Shown: positions 48,625 through 57,767, counted from the stretch's first letter. The stretch is DNA of 64,000 nucleotides from Bradyrhizobium sp. CSA112 (GCF_029051645.1 NZ_JAACFS010000033.1:1-64000), one strand, 5' to 3'. Notes: generated from the sequence alone by a model not told the origin. Translations and numbers: made by a program.

Positions 48625-49485
48625 GTGCCTAAAATGTTGAATCAAGCCCAGGTTGAACAATATCGTTCAGAAGGCTTCGTTTGCCCAATTGACGCTCTTT
48701 CAGTGGAAGAGGCTGCTGAATTTCTCGCGCGCATGGAAGATCTCGAAAATCGGGAGCCGGACCTATGGGCACGATCGAAAATAAAGCCGCATCTGCTGAT
48801 GATGTGGCTCAATGATCTTATGAGGAATTCAAGTATTTTGGATGCGGTTGAGGACGTGCTCGGGCCAGACATTATGGCCTGGGCAACCGGCCATTTCGAT
48901 AAGAAGCCTCACGATCCCAGCTTTGTAACGTGGCATCAGGATGGGACGTATTGGGGTCTTTCCGAACCGAGCGTTGTCACCGCATGGGTGGCGTTGACGC
49001 CCAGCAATCGCGAGAACGGATGCATGAGAGTGATCCCCGGCAGCCATCACCAGGGTCAATTGCCGCATAGAAACACCGACGATAAAAACAATCTATTGAG
49101 CCGAGGGCAGGATGTCGAGGTCGATGTCGATGAAGCTCAGGCTGTCGATCTGGAGCTTCGACCCGGCCAGATATCTCTTCATCACACCATGCTCATTCAT
49201 GGCTCGAAGCCGAATTTCTCCGATACGCGCCGCCTGGGGATCACCATCAGATACGTCGCTGCGCACGTCCGCCAGACCAGCGGGTTTAGGGATAGCGCAT
49301 CCCTAGTTCGCGGAACCGATAAGTATCGGAATTTTATCGTCGAGCCACGTCCGCGCCGGGATTTCGATCCAGAAGCTGTTAAATTCTACAACGAGATAGT
49401 TGCCGAAAGCCGCAGACGTAAGGATGCAATCGCGGCTGACCACCAGAACAAGCAAGAGCTGCCCAAAGCAACAACTATGCTCTGA
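48625..49485 (+). CDS. PhyH-family Fe(II)/2-oxoglutarate dioxygenase
   Basis: A 286-residue PhyH protein. The iron-binding HxD is HQDGTYW (H104, D106), and the distal His is in LHHTMLIHGSKPNFS, with the 2-oxoglutarate Arg in DTRRLGITIRYV. The aspartate shows it is a hydroxylase, not a halogenase. The family includes PhnY, which hydroxylates 2-aminoethylphosphonate, and other phosphonate hydroxylases. The start is GTG 48625, eight bases after AAGGAG; ATG 48634 is a weaker choice. It is the last gene of the plus-strand run and may hydroxylate a phosphonate before C-P cleavage or during synthesis. Confidence 0.9.
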   Translation: MPKMLNQAQVEQYRSEGFVCPIDALSVEEAAEFLARMEDLENREPDLWARSKIKPHLLMMWLNDLMRNSSILDAVEDVLGPDIMAWATGHFDKKPHDPSFVTWHQDGTYWGLSEPSVVTAWVALTPSNRENGCMRVIPGSHHQGQLPHRNTDDKNNLLSRGQDVEVDVDEAQAVDLELRPGQISLHHTMLIHGSKPNFSDTRRLGITIRYVAAHVRQTSGFRDSASLVRGTDKYRNFIVEPRPRRDFDPEAVKFYNEIVAESRRRKDAIAADHQNKQELPKATTML

Positions 49486-49929
49486 ACCTCACCGCCACAG
49501 TCGGCTTAAGGTGAAGACACCAAATCGGATAGCGACGTGTGCAAGGCAAGGAGCTCGTCGTATCACTTGGCGTGCTCGAAAACTACTTAGACGGAGAACT
49601 AACAATCACATTGCCGAAATTTACTCGGTGTAACAACCTTCAGGCTCGTTATAGCTTCTACGATACTCGCCGCTCGGTCCGCCAGCTCAGGGACGCCTTC
49701 GCGCGTCAGATTAAACAAGCCTGGTGCTCAATTGCCTTACTGGGGACGCCTTGCAGCCCAATTCGGAGTCGACCGGGACCCGGAAAAAATTCAACGGGAG
49801 GCGCCTAAAAGAAGATCAATTCCACCCGGATTCTCAGAGAAGAAACGAAAAACGCCCGGGTGGTTGGAATTCTCAAGACGTCTGGGACGATAAGACGATG
49901 TATCCCTACAAGTAATCGCCAGACTCACG
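49486..49929. other. convergent intergenic region
   Basis: The region lies between the plus-strand dioxygenase and the minus-strand methyltransferase. A reading at 49539-49808 (89 codons) has no recognisable family. No hairpin with a T-run was found that clearly ends either transcript. Confidence 0.4.
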
Positions 49930-50763
49930 TTACGAGCTCTTGCCGGACACAATTGCGCAAGTTACCTCGGTTACGTACGGTTGTTTCAATGAGCCGTCGA
50001 TGGAGTAACGGCGAAAAAGATCGCGTAGAAACTCGACCACCTTATTGCACCCGACCACCTCAGCGGAGCGCTGAACGATGCTTGTTGAAATCCCCGTTAT
50101 GATGAAGTGCTCTAAGTTGGTCTCAAAATCCCATTCCCACGACCGTACTTCTACATCCGAGAAACGGGAATCTTCCAACAGCTCGGATCGAAAATCCATG
50201 TTGGAGTAGCCCCCATTCTTGTTGGTAAAGGTACCGCGGCGATATCCCGGGACACAACTTTCTATAAAACTGTGAAACTCAGTTAGCGCGTCACTATCCC
50301 AGTATCGATGTCGATTGTGCACGAGCGCTAACATACCGCCGGGCTGAACGGTTCGCGCGACCTCTCCGAAGAACTTCTTTCGATCGAATCTATGCGCGGC
50401 CGTAGCAAATACTAACGCTGAAAGCGAGGCCTGCTGGAAAGGCAATTGTTCCGCGGGGGCACTTTGAAAGCTCACCTGCAGATCAGGTGGCATGGCGTCC
50501 ATCGCCACTTGGATCATGTCTTGATTAGGTTCAACCCCAATGATCGGAATAATGCCATCGATCTCCCTCGCTAGAACCCGCGTGAAAATGCCAGTTCCGC
50601 TGCCGACATCCGCGATACCCCCTACGAGCCCGGCGCGTTGAATGTGCTGTGATACCAGTTTTGCTACATCCGATGGATAGCTGGGTTGGTAGCGGTCATA
50701 GTTCCGGCCCTGACCTGTAAACTCGGCCCACGACGCGTCGAATGTTCCTGGACGTTTACACAC
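49930..50763 (-). CDS. class I SAM-dependent methyltransferase (last gene of phosphonate cluster)
   Basis: A 277-residue methyltransferase. Motif I is GIADVGSGTGIFTRVLA (about residues 48-64), then GVEPNQDMI, an ALVFATAAHRFDRKKF segment, and QPGGMLALVHN. The fold belongs to the Methyltransf_11/25 group acting on small molecules. It is a distant paralogue of the methyltransferase at 52133-52915 (shared WAEFTGQ/FTNSAS-YDRYxPxY and HxFDRxxFF patterns). It lies at the far end of the minus-strand run beginning with pepM, 236 bases after the deacylase. A phosphonate O- or N-methylation is plausible but not shown. Confidence 0.86.
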   Translation of the reverse strand: MCKRPGTFDASWAEFTGQGRNYDRYQPSYPSDVAKLVSQHIQRAGLVGGIADVGSGTGIFTRVLAREIDGIIPIIGVEPNQDMIQVAMDAMPPDLQVSFQSAPAEQLPFQQASLSALVFATAAHRFDRKKFFGEVARTVQPGGMLALVHNRHRYWDSDALTEFHSFIESCVPGYRRGTFTNKNGGYSNMDFRSELLEDSRFSDVEVRSWEWDFETNLEHFIITGISTSIVQRSAEVVGCNKVVEFLRDLFRRYSIDGSLKQPYVTEVTCAIVSGKSS

Positions 50764-50999
50764 TTTCCCCCCAGCTGACGGCGCAGTTTCTAGTGGGACA
50801 GGACACTGCCGAGAGCGACCGAAGATTGAAAGAGTGTCGACAATCAGTTGATCCTCTCGAGTATATATGACCTGAGCCCGGCAATCTCCTCCTAAAATAA
50901 ATAGCGTCGATCACCTCGTGCAGCGAGGGCCGAACTGTGGACCACCCGGAACTAGAGTTTGCGCCTCTGATCACGCCGGCGGGTTGGCGACGCCGGATA
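50764..50999. other. gap between deacylase and distal methyltransferase
   Basis: There is no gene here. The CTCCTCCTAA-type sequence near 50885 and GAGGTGATCGACGC near 50905 resemble the 16.8 and 19.2 kb regions upstream of the membrane-protein copies, suggesting that a small repeat was inserted in this gap. Confidence 0.35.
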
Positions 51000-52037
51000 T
51001 CATATGCGCGAATCCCGGTGAAGGTTCGGACTGAACGCAATCCGATAGAGACAGTCGCCGCGCTCAACTTGCGTGATAAACCGCGCGGCGGTGACGATGC
51101 CGTCGTCGTCGAAACGATATTCGGTCGACGGGCGGCCGGGACTATCGACGAAATGTATCGTTCCAGCCAAATCTCCGCGTCGAATTTCACTGCCCACGGT
51201 TGCGGCAGGCTCGAACAGGCCTGTTTCCATCGCCCAAATCATGGTGTCTGGGCGGTCAGACGAGAGAATTCGTGTCGTCATTGGCGGCGGAGCGTCAGTG
51301 ATGTCGGTTAGAACCCCGATCTTGTGCAGAACCCGCGCCAGCGCCTGCTCCGTGAAGGAGAGGGACGCAGAAGTCACCGATCCGGCGCCGCCAAGCTCAG
51401 CACCTATCGCTATCGCATTCTGGCGTGCGCTTGCGGTCAGGGCAATTTCGCTAAAATGAGGTTGAGATCCCGAAGCATAAACGATCGTGTATGGCGCCCC
51501 AAAAGCCTGGGCCAAGGCCATTTGCTGCTGATGGCGAAGAGCGTCTCCTTCCGCAACCACGATGGCGGCAGCTACGTGCATCATCGACGAACCACCGGCG
51601 TGAAGATCGATGACGAAATCAGAAATGGCCATCAATGCGTGTTCGATATAGGCGGCGATTTGTTGAGTGACGCTGCCGCTTGCCTCTCCTGGAAAAAGTC
51701 TGTTCAAATTTCCGTCATCGATCGGTGAAGTTCTTGTGCCTGCCTTTGCCGCTGGAAAATTCGCCATTGGAAGAATAAGGACACGCCCGGCAACCCCAAC
51801 CGGCTGAAGATCCGCAGCAAGCTTGGACAGCGCGATCTGACCTTCATATTCGTCGCCGTGAATTCCTGAGATGAGGAGCACGGTTGGACCAGAACGATTC
51901 TTTATGCATGTGATCGGCACCGGTAACCAATAATAGCATGAGCGGGTGATGGAATGCTGAATTCCAATGTAACCGTGGGTCTTCCCTTCGCGCTCGAAGT
52001 CAATTCCAATTAACCTTACCCTTGGTATGTCCGTCAT
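51000..52037 (-). CDS. zinc deacylase (succinylglutamate desuccinylase/aspartoacylase family)
   Basis: A 345-residue zinc carboxypeptidase-like deacylase. The zinc motif is SGIHGDEYEG (H60, E63), with the third ligand in DLHAGG, and NLNRLFPGE forms the substrate loop. Related proteins (DoeB-like) remove acetyl groups from N-acetylated amino acids. The start is ATG 52037, eight bases after GGTGGAAG. In the phosphinothricin tripeptide pathway an acetyltransferase and a deacetylase form a protection/deprotection pair; here a GNAT gene is two genes upstream (52979-53512), so an N-acetylated phosphonate intermediate is a reasonable inference. Confidence 0.88.
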   Translation of the reverse strand: MTDIPRVRLIGIDFEREGKTHGYIGIQHSITRSCYYWLPVPITCIKNRSGPTVLLISGIHGDEYEGQIALSKLAADLQPVGVAGRVLILPMANFPAAKAGTRTSPIDDGNLNRLFPGEASGSVTQQIAAYIEHALMAISDFVIDLHAGGSSMMHVAAAIVVAEGDALRHQQQMALAQAFGAPYTIVYASGSQPHFSEIALTASARQNAIAIGAELGGAGSVTSASLSFTEQALARVLHKIGVLTDITDAPPPMTTRILSSDRPDTMIWAMETGLFEPAATVGSEIRRGDLAGTIHFVDSPGRPSTEYRFDDDGIVTAARFITQVERGDCLYRIAFSPNLHRDSRI

Positions 52038-52132
52038 GGCTTTGCTTCCACCGAGCACTCAGTTATTTCGCCTTCCAAGATGGCGCTCCAGCTGAATATG
52101 AGCGTCCAGCTGAAACGCCAAAACAATAGCGG

Positions 52133-52915
52133 TTAGTGGAGCGTTTCTTGCCCAAAAACCCAAGCGTAAGTACGCAATTTCAAAACAACCTCTTCTTCGA
52201 CCAGCAGCTCCTCGACCTTTTTTATAACAATCTCCCACTCCCGTGGATTCAATGCACTTTGAAGATCGTTCCTTGATCGCCACATATTCAGATATCGTTC
52301 TTTAGACATAACTTCCGAGTGATGAGAATCCAGAAAAACGCGATGATCTGAGAAGTCACTCATGCCTGTGCTGAGGCTATTGATGAAGTGTAGAACAACG
52401 TCCGAATGGCGCGAGAAAGAGGGAATCGCGTCGGCTAAAAGTCGATCAACTGACTGCAACGTCGCGTCACGATCGGTGTCGAGCATCACCCAAATCGGCG
52501 TAAAAAATCCGCCAGGTCTTAATACACGCCGAAATTCTCGGAGAGCATTCTCTATGTCTGTCCAATGGAACGCATTCCCCATCAGCAGCCAATCTGCACT
52601 TTGGCCGGCGAGACCGGTTGCCTCACCACTACCTTTGAGCCAACGAAAGGGAAAATTGAGGTCAGAGTGCCTAATTCCTTCCTCGCGCATCACATCATTG
52701 GGCTCGATTGCTGTGCCAGCGAACCCCCGCGCCGCGAGCTCACGCGTTAGGAGACCTGTGCCTGCCCCAACATCGGCGACAGCCGGACCCGGGAAACGTT
52801 CTCGGATCAGCAACGATAACATATCCAGGACTCTTGGATCGTATCGCGGTCGATCGTCGTAGTAAGAGGCAGAGTTCGTGAAGTTTCCGAGAGTCGAAAG
52901 AGCCGAGAGTGTCAT
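52133..52915 (-). CDS. class I SAM-dependent methyltransferase
   Basis: About 260 residues from ATG 52915, which follows a strong GGAGGT by five bases. Motif I is VADVGAGTGLLTRELA, then IEPNDVMREE, a GNAFHWTDIENALREF segment and RPGGFFTPIWV. The N-terminal YYDDRPRYDPRVLDML pattern is typical of small-molecule Methyltransf_11 enzymes. It is between the deacylase (97 bases downstream) and the GNAT gene. The methyl acceptor is unknown. Confidence 0.88.
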   Translation of the reverse strand: MTLSALSTLGNFTNSASYYDDRPRYDPRVLDMLSLLIRERFPGPAVADVGAGTGLLTRELAARGFAGTAIEPNDVMREEGIRHSDLNFPFRWLKGSGEATGLAGQSADWLLMGNAFHWTDIENALREFRRVLRPGGFFTPIWVMLDTDRDATLQSVDRLLADAIPSFSRHSDVVLHFINSLSTGMSDFSDHRVFLDSHHSEVMSKERYLNMWRSRNDLQSALNPREWEIVIKKVEELLVEEEVVLKLRTYAWVFGQETLH

Positions 52916-52978
52916 GAATACCTCCATGCTTATCAGATTGAGCGCAAGACCGATGCCGCCGGATGAGCTCGATGATGC

Positions 52979-53512
52979 CTATGGTTCTCGTTCGATGCGG
53001 TAATGGGGCTGAACTCCGGGCTTAATTCGCTCCTGACCGATGCAGACAAACCCGTGTCTTAGATAGAATCCAATTGCCGTGCTGCGTCCGTTGGCCCACA
53101 GAAGTGACGCTTGTCGACGCCGAAGGAGCCTGACTCCATGTTCAAGAATGGCGGTCGCATACCCGCAGTTGCGATGCTGAGGATGAGTTGCCATCCCTCT
53201 TAGGCGCCATGAAAACCCGTTTGCGGAATAGGCACCGCCTTCCGACTGATCCTCGAGTAAGAAAGTTGCCACCGAGACAAACTCGAACCCGACGATTGCG
53301 GCCAAATGGAACTGCTCTCGCGCATACGCATACGCAGGCACAGGCCTTGCCTCGGCCGGTTGAAGCCCGATCTTTCGCAGCTCGAAACAATCGGCCTCTT
53401 CGACGCATCCGATGTGAAGCGCTTGATCGGCGAACAAAAAGGCGGGTGCCCTACGATATTGTCCGGCGGTTTGCGCACAATCCGCGGCGCAGTTGACTTG
53501 GGAGTTCGCCAT
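52979..53512 (-). CDS. GNAT-family N-acetyltransferase
   Basis: A 177-residue GNAT. The CoA-binding loop is MATHPQHRNCGYATAIL (arginine/glutamine-x-x-G pattern), and ANGRSTAIGFYLRHGF is the C-terminal GNAT motif. The start is ATG 53512 with AAGGAGG five bases upstream. It lies 20 bases after the aminotransferase at 53533-54690. N-acetylation of an amino-phosphonate (as Pat does with phosphinothricin) fits the genomic context together with the deacylase at 51000-52037. Confidence 0.87.
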   Translation of the reverse strand: MANSQVNCAADCAQTAGQYRRAPAFLFADQALHIGCVEEADCFELRKIGLQPAEARPVPAYAYAREQFHLAAIVGFEFVSVATFLLEDQSEGGAYSANGFSWRLRGMATHPQHRNCGYATAILEHGVRLLRRRQASLLWANGRSTAIGFYLRHGFVCIGQERIKPGVQPHYRIEREP

Positions 53513-53532
53513 CACGCCCTCCTTACTTTTCT

Positions 53533-54690
53533 CTAACTCGATGCAATTTGGTCGCGGGCGTTGTTCAGAATATCCAATCCGTCACGTAGCGTCTGATGAT
53601 CAGAGGGCACGCCGATTCCAATTCGGAACCGGGCGGCAAATCCGCCGGGTATTGCTGAGAAGGAGTCACCCGGTGCGATGACTACACCTTGCCTTCGGAC
53701 AGCTTGTTCGAACTCCGTCGGGGACCAAGCTGGAGGCAATTCAAGCCAGATATGGTAACAAAAGGGAGGTACTCTTATCGCCCAAGAAGGAAGAGACTTC
53801 CGAACGATTTCCTGGCGAACATTTGTTTCCGTGCGAACCGAGCTCAAGATTGAGTCGGCGGCACCCTGCTCAATCCAGCGAGTCGCAACCTCGGCAATCA
53901 GCGGCGCGACCATCCAATTGGTCGTTTTGACGCCGGGCCAGAACACCTGGCGTGCCATTGTCTCACTCGGCGCGACAGTATACGCAACGCGCAATTGTGC
54001 AGCTAACGATTTGCTAAGCCCAAGGATGTACCACGTGCGTTCGGGCGCGAATGTATACAGCGGTGGCGGTGCAGTCTCAGGCAGAAATCCGTAAATGTCG
54101 TCCTCGAAGATCCAGAGGTTGTGCCGTCTAGCTACTTCAGCGACTTCGGCGCGTCGCTCAATCGACATGGTTGCCGCGGTAGGATTGTGTAACGTCGGCA
54201 TGCAGTAAAGGGCTCGAAGCGCGCTGCCGAGTTTAATGCAGGCGCTGTCGAGCGCGTCGGGAATGATACCTTCATCATCCATCTTGATTGGAAAGAGCTT
54301 TATCCCGAACAGAGAGACGATAGGCTTGATTGCCGCGTACGTTAGCTCCTCGGTCAACAGGACGTTGCCCGGCTGAACGAGCGAGGCCAAGAGCATAACC
54401 AGAATGCTCTGTGATCCGTTCGACAGAACGATTGTTTCAGGATCAGGAGCGATCCCCAAGCGTCTTGCAACCCAACCGGCTGCCGCTGCTCGATCTCGTG
54501 CTGTTCCGACAAAGCGCGGAAACCGAATAGCTGCAGCAGTATCAGTGCCCTCCAGCTCGTCGAAAGCAAGAACAAGACTGTCCCCGATAAGTGGGCTTGG
54601 TGGAGGAAAATTTCTCGCGAAATCTATAGAAGTCGCAGAGATGACAGAGGCTGCTGCGCCGCGGTTTGCAGCATTTGAGAGCTCAATCAT
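53533..54690 (-). CDS. PLP aminotransferase, paralogue of the 45640 gene
   Basis: A 385-residue fold-type I aminotransferase, without GntR domain. The PLP lysine is in LGLSKSLAAQLRVAYTV, and DDIYGFLPETAPPPLYTF and WPGVKTTNWM align with the paralogue at 45640-46794. Ribosome site GGAGG precedes ATG 54690. It follows the CDP-alcohol phosphotransferase by 45 bases. Two paralogues, one in each convergent operon, may act in opposite directions on related substrates, one in synthesis and one in degradation (inference). Confidence 0.88.
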   Translation of the reverse strand: MIELSNAANRGAAASVISATSIDFARNFPPPSPLIGDSLVLAFDELEGTDTAAAIRFPRFVGTARDRAAAAGWVARRLGIAPDPETIVLSNGSQSILVMLLASLVQPGNVLLTEELTYAAIKPIVSLFGIKLFPIKMDDEGIIPDALDSACIKLGSALRALYCMPTLHNPTAATMSIERRAEVAEVARRHNLWIFEDDIYGFLPETAPPPLYTFAPERTWYILGLSKSLAAQLRVAYTVAPSETMARQVFWPGVKTTNWMVAPLIAEVATRWIEQGAADSILSSVRTETNVRQEIVRKSLPSWAIRVPPFCYHIWLELPPAWSPTEFEQAVRRQGVVIAPGDSFSAIPGGFAARFRIGIGVPSDHQTLRDGLDILNNARDQIASS

Positions 54691-54735
54691 TGTATCCTCC
54701 GGTTACGCGGGCTTGGAATAGTTGCCAAAAACGAC

Positions 54736-55347
54736 TTATCTCCGAATCATTATCAGTGCGATCGAGCCGGCGATTGCAAAGCCAGTCGCAATCGGCACCG
54801 CAGCTCCGCGAATAGCGGGAACGCGGATTGCTGTTGTCACATGCAACAGCGCTAGGATGATGAAGGCTGCCGACAAGATCGTCGGAAGGATGTTATCCGG
54901 TAACAAACGGCGAGCGAGCAGCAGGACAGCCAGTAGTGGCGTGCCGTACGAAACCGGAATGCCGATGAAGCGGGCGTCGTCGGTCAACCCAACATTCTCG
55001 AAGTAGCTGAGCCTGATCGCACCTGCCAAAACCAGGAACAAGCTCGCTACGAGCGACAGGGCCGAACCTTGACCAACAAGGATGATAATCGCGGCGGGAA
55101 AGACCACCCCATGAATGAAGTCGGCAAATCCATCAAAGCTCTTTCCGAACTCCGCCATGCCTGGACGACGATGATGGCTTGTCTTGCGTGCAACGTGGCC
55201 GTCCCAATGATCGAGGAACCAAGTCCAGAGCATCGCTGCAACACCGAGCTCAATCTTGCCGTTGAAGGCAAGGAAAAGCCCGATGACCGCAAACAGGTAG
55301 GCGAGGGCTGTGATGGCGTTAGCATAATCACGAAGATACCCGATCAT
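54736..55347 (-). CDS. CDP-alcohol phosphotransferase family membrane enzyme
   Basis: A 203-residue protein with about five membrane segments. The full catalytic motif D-x2-D-G-x2-A-R-x13-G-x3-D-x3-D is present: D46, D49, G50, A53, R54, G68, D72 and D76. Such enzymes transfer a phospho-alcohol from CDP onto an alcohol such as diacylglycerol, inositol or a polyol. Next to LicC-like nucleotidyltransferase genes and pepM, it fits attachment of a CMP-activated phosphonate to a lipid or alcohol, as in phosphonolipid synthesis. Ribosome site AGGAG precedes ATG 55347. It overlaps the broken nucleotidyltransferase end. Confidence 0.9.
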   Translation of the reverse strand: MIGYLRDYANAITALAYLFAVIGLFLAFNGKIELGVAAMLWTWFLDHWDGHVARKTSHHRRPGMAEFGKSFDGFADFIHGVVFPAAIIILVGQGSALSLVASLFLVLAGAIRLSYFENVGLTDDARFIGIPVSYGTPLLAVLLLARRLLPDNILPTILSAAFIILALLHVTTAIRVPAIRGAAVPIATGFAIAGSIALIMIRR

Positions 55348-55349
55348 CG

Positions 55350-56145
55350 TCTTGCTCCTGCTGCCAGCGAGATCGAACTTGCCGCGGGAAGTATAAGGTC
55401 GCCCTGCGGCGCGAATATCGTTCCCGCCAGGCGAAGGTCATGTTCGAACCAGCGTGTATCGGTGTAATCGGTCGTCGAAAGCTGGGGCTCTCGGCTTTCC
55501 ACAAGGACGCCAGGATCTGTTCGACATAGGCCGTCCGATGCCCACTCTCCACCGCCACCTGGAGCGCCGGCGCCAGCTGTTCGCGCAGTCCAGTGCCGCA
55601 GAAGCGCGTCGGATCGATCGCCTTGAAGAGGCCTCTGGCTTGCGCTTCAACGGGCGTCTGGTGCATGAAGAAGGTTGCGAGGGAATCATCTTCAGCCAGC
55701 TCGACGACCGAGCCACCCATGGATGCATTGAAAGATGCGACAGCCACGGTCTGCCCGGTGGCCAACATGGTTTGACGCGTTCTTTCGAGGACTTCGCGTT
55801 CGGAGAACACATCGCCTTCGAGAAAGACGGTGTCGCCGGCAAGCATTGTATTCGCGCTAACCATGGACAATAGGCGGCGCCGGTCCGATCGAACATGGGA
55901 TTGTGGACATATTCGATGACGACATTCTCGAAATGGTGGCAACAGGACTGCTCGAGGGCTTCCTTGCGATAACCCACGACGATGGTTGCTTCACGAGTCC
56001 CGAGTTCGGAGAGCTGATGCCGCGCGTTGTCCAGCATCGCGTTTCCGTTCACGTCCACCAATGGTCTTGGGACGGGCTCCGTGTCGGGGCGCAGCCTTGA
56101 GGCGAGTCCTGCGGCAAGAATCACGGCCCGTGTACCATTGAGCAT
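55350..56145 (-). pseudogene. LicC-like nucleotidyltransferase, second copy, frameshifted
   Basis: Paralogous to 58068-58829. The N-terminal AVILAAGLASRLRP and TIVVGYRKEALEQ in the first frame end near 55870. The second frame then gives MLAGDTVFLEGDVFSEREVL to about 55480, and the third gives a TRWFEHDLRLAG-like end, matching LRWYEIDSPEDLRI of the intact gene. Two frameshifts make it non-functional unless they are sequencing errors. A strong ribosome site (AGGAGGAAAT) is still present. Confidence 0.85.
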
Positions 56146-56162
56146 TCAACATTTCCTCCTGG

Positions 56163-57371
56163 TCAGGCCGCTGCGTGTTTGGTCTTCAGGCTGTTCAGGG
56201 TGTCGACCACGCGTCTTAGCCCCGACTCCAGCAGGTCTGGTGGAGCGCCGAAGGAGAGACGTAGGCCGTTCACGTCGCCAAAGGTGCCACCGGCAACGGA
56301 TGCCACATCGGTTTCCTCCAGGAGCAGTCGTGCAATATCGTCTGTCGATTGAATGGGGCCTCCAGCCGGCAGAGCGGAGACAAGTCTACTCAAATCAAGA
56401 TAGAAGAAGAATGAGCCTTGTGCTCTCGGCGTGGCCACGTCGCGCAGACCGGACAGAATGTGAAGACCAGTGTTACGAGACTGTAACAGGCGCTGATGCA
56501 TCTCCTGTTCAAAGCTGCCATCGCTGACTTGAAGGTGGTGCAGGATCGCGTACTGCGCGATGACATTGGCATTCGAGGTCGTATGGCTCTGCAGCTTCTT
56601 GGCCGCAGAAACGATCTCCGGGGGTGCCGCGAAATAACCCAGGCGCCAGCCCGTGATCGCCAACTCCTTGGAGAAGGCGTTGACCAGGATCGTCCGTGAA
56701 CGTACGCCCGGATGCGCCATCACGATCGACTCATGGCGCGAACCGGTGAATACGAAGCTGGAGTAGCATTCGTCGGAAACGATCCAGAACTGGTAGTTGA
56801 TTGCTAGATCGCCGATAGCTTGAAGAGTCGTTCGATCATAGACTGCGCCGGTAGGATTGTTTGGCGAGTTGATGATAATGGCTTTGGTGTGCGGCGTGAC
56901 GGCGGCGCGGATTGCGCCGATATCGGGAATATATGTCGGGGGGCCAGCATCAACGAACACGGGCGTTGCGCCGGCGAGAAGAACCTGAGACGGGAATGTC
57001 GGCCAGCAGGGGCGAATAATGATGACCTCGTCACCTGGATCGAGTACGGCCAAGGCAGCGTCGAGCAGTCCTTGCTTTGCACCCGCAGTGATTACGATGT
57101 CATCCGTATTCCAACGGATTCCTGTTTCCGCCGACAGCTTTTCGGCGACTGCCGTGCGAAGCGGCGTTAGGCCGATGGAATCGGTGTATCGGTTCGTCCC
57201 CGCATTGATGGCGGCAATCGCTCCTTCGCGCACGGATGATGGTGGCTCCTTGATGACTTCGCCGGCCGCCAAGTCGATGATCTGATGGCCGGCCGCGGAA
57301 GCTCTCTTGGCTGCCTCACGGGCGGCGGCAGTGCCCGAACTTGAAACCAAAGAAATCCGGTGCGCCAACAT
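56163..57371 (-). CDS. PLP aminotransferase (class I/II), aspartate-aminotransferase-like
   Basis: A 402-residue aminotransferase. NRYTDSIGLTPLR, INSPNNPTGAVYD and the PLP lysine in VNAFSKELAITGWRLGYF are all present. The start is ATG 57371 behind the strongest ribosome site of the cluster (AGGAGGAG). It sits immediately downstream of a pepM fragment and upstream of the broken nucleotidyltransferase. With no phosphonopyruvate decarboxylase visible, conversion of phosphonopyruvate to phosphonoalanine is the likeliest role and would pull the unfavourable mutase reaction forward (inference). Confidence 0.9.
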   Translation of the reverse strand: MLAHRISLVSSSGTAAAREAAKRASAAGHQIIDLAAGEVIKEPPSSVREGAIAAINAGTNRYTDSIGLTPLRTAVAEKLSAETGIRWNTDDIVITAGAKQGLLDAALAVLDPGDEVIIIRPCWPTFPSQVLLAGATPVFVDAGPPTYIPDIGAIRAAVTPHTKAIIINSPNNPTGAVYDRTTLQAIGDLAINYQFWIVSDECYSSFVFTGSRHESIVMAHPGVRSRTILVNAFSKELAITGWRLGYFAAPPEIVSAAKKLQSHTTSNANVIAQYAILHHLQVSDGSFEQEMHQRLLQSRNTGLHILSGLRDVATPRAQGSFFFYLDLSRLVSALPAGGPIQSTDDIARLLLEETDVASVAGGTFGDVNGLRLSFGAPPDLLESGLRRVVDTLNSLKTKHAAA

Positions 57372-57529
57372 GTGCGCTCCTCCTGAGTTGATTGTCGATT
57401 TTGTGGAGGTGATCCGCGCCGCGTGGCCGTCGGTATGCGATCTGCTTTCGGCAGATACCGCTCTTCCGCCTGGGCAAGCCCATCGCAGCCGAGGAGGTGA
57501 AGAGTTCATCGAGACCGGAGACTCCCTTC

Positions 57530-57736
57530 TCAATACCGGCAAAGCCTTCTTCCGATTGAATGCGGGCCGCATTCGAGATCGATGCCGCAGGAGAGTCGGA
57601 CCCCGGCTGCTCGCAGTTTGCCGGAGAATTCACTGATCTTGGCGAGGGGATGCCGATCGCCAACAAACGAATTCATCTTCGGAGAACTCATGCCGAACTC
57701 CTTGCAGGTGCGGTTGACCAGCCCGGCGTTCATCAA
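57530..57736 (-). pseudogene. pepM: internal fragment of a second PEP mutase gene
   Basis: The minus strand reads SSPKMNSFVGDRHPLAKISE, then FSGKLRA, matching PEP mutase residues around FPKMNSFVGDRHPLADIDE of the intact gene. It is preceded by a start-region copy (GTTCGGCATGAG-like) and followed by frameshifted sequence. The palindrome upstream of the intact pepM is also duplicated here (57768-57789). It is a decayed, partly deleted copy of the pepM start region. Confidence 0.8.
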
Positions 57737-57767
57737 CCGATAGGTGGCATGCTTCTATCACCTAGAT

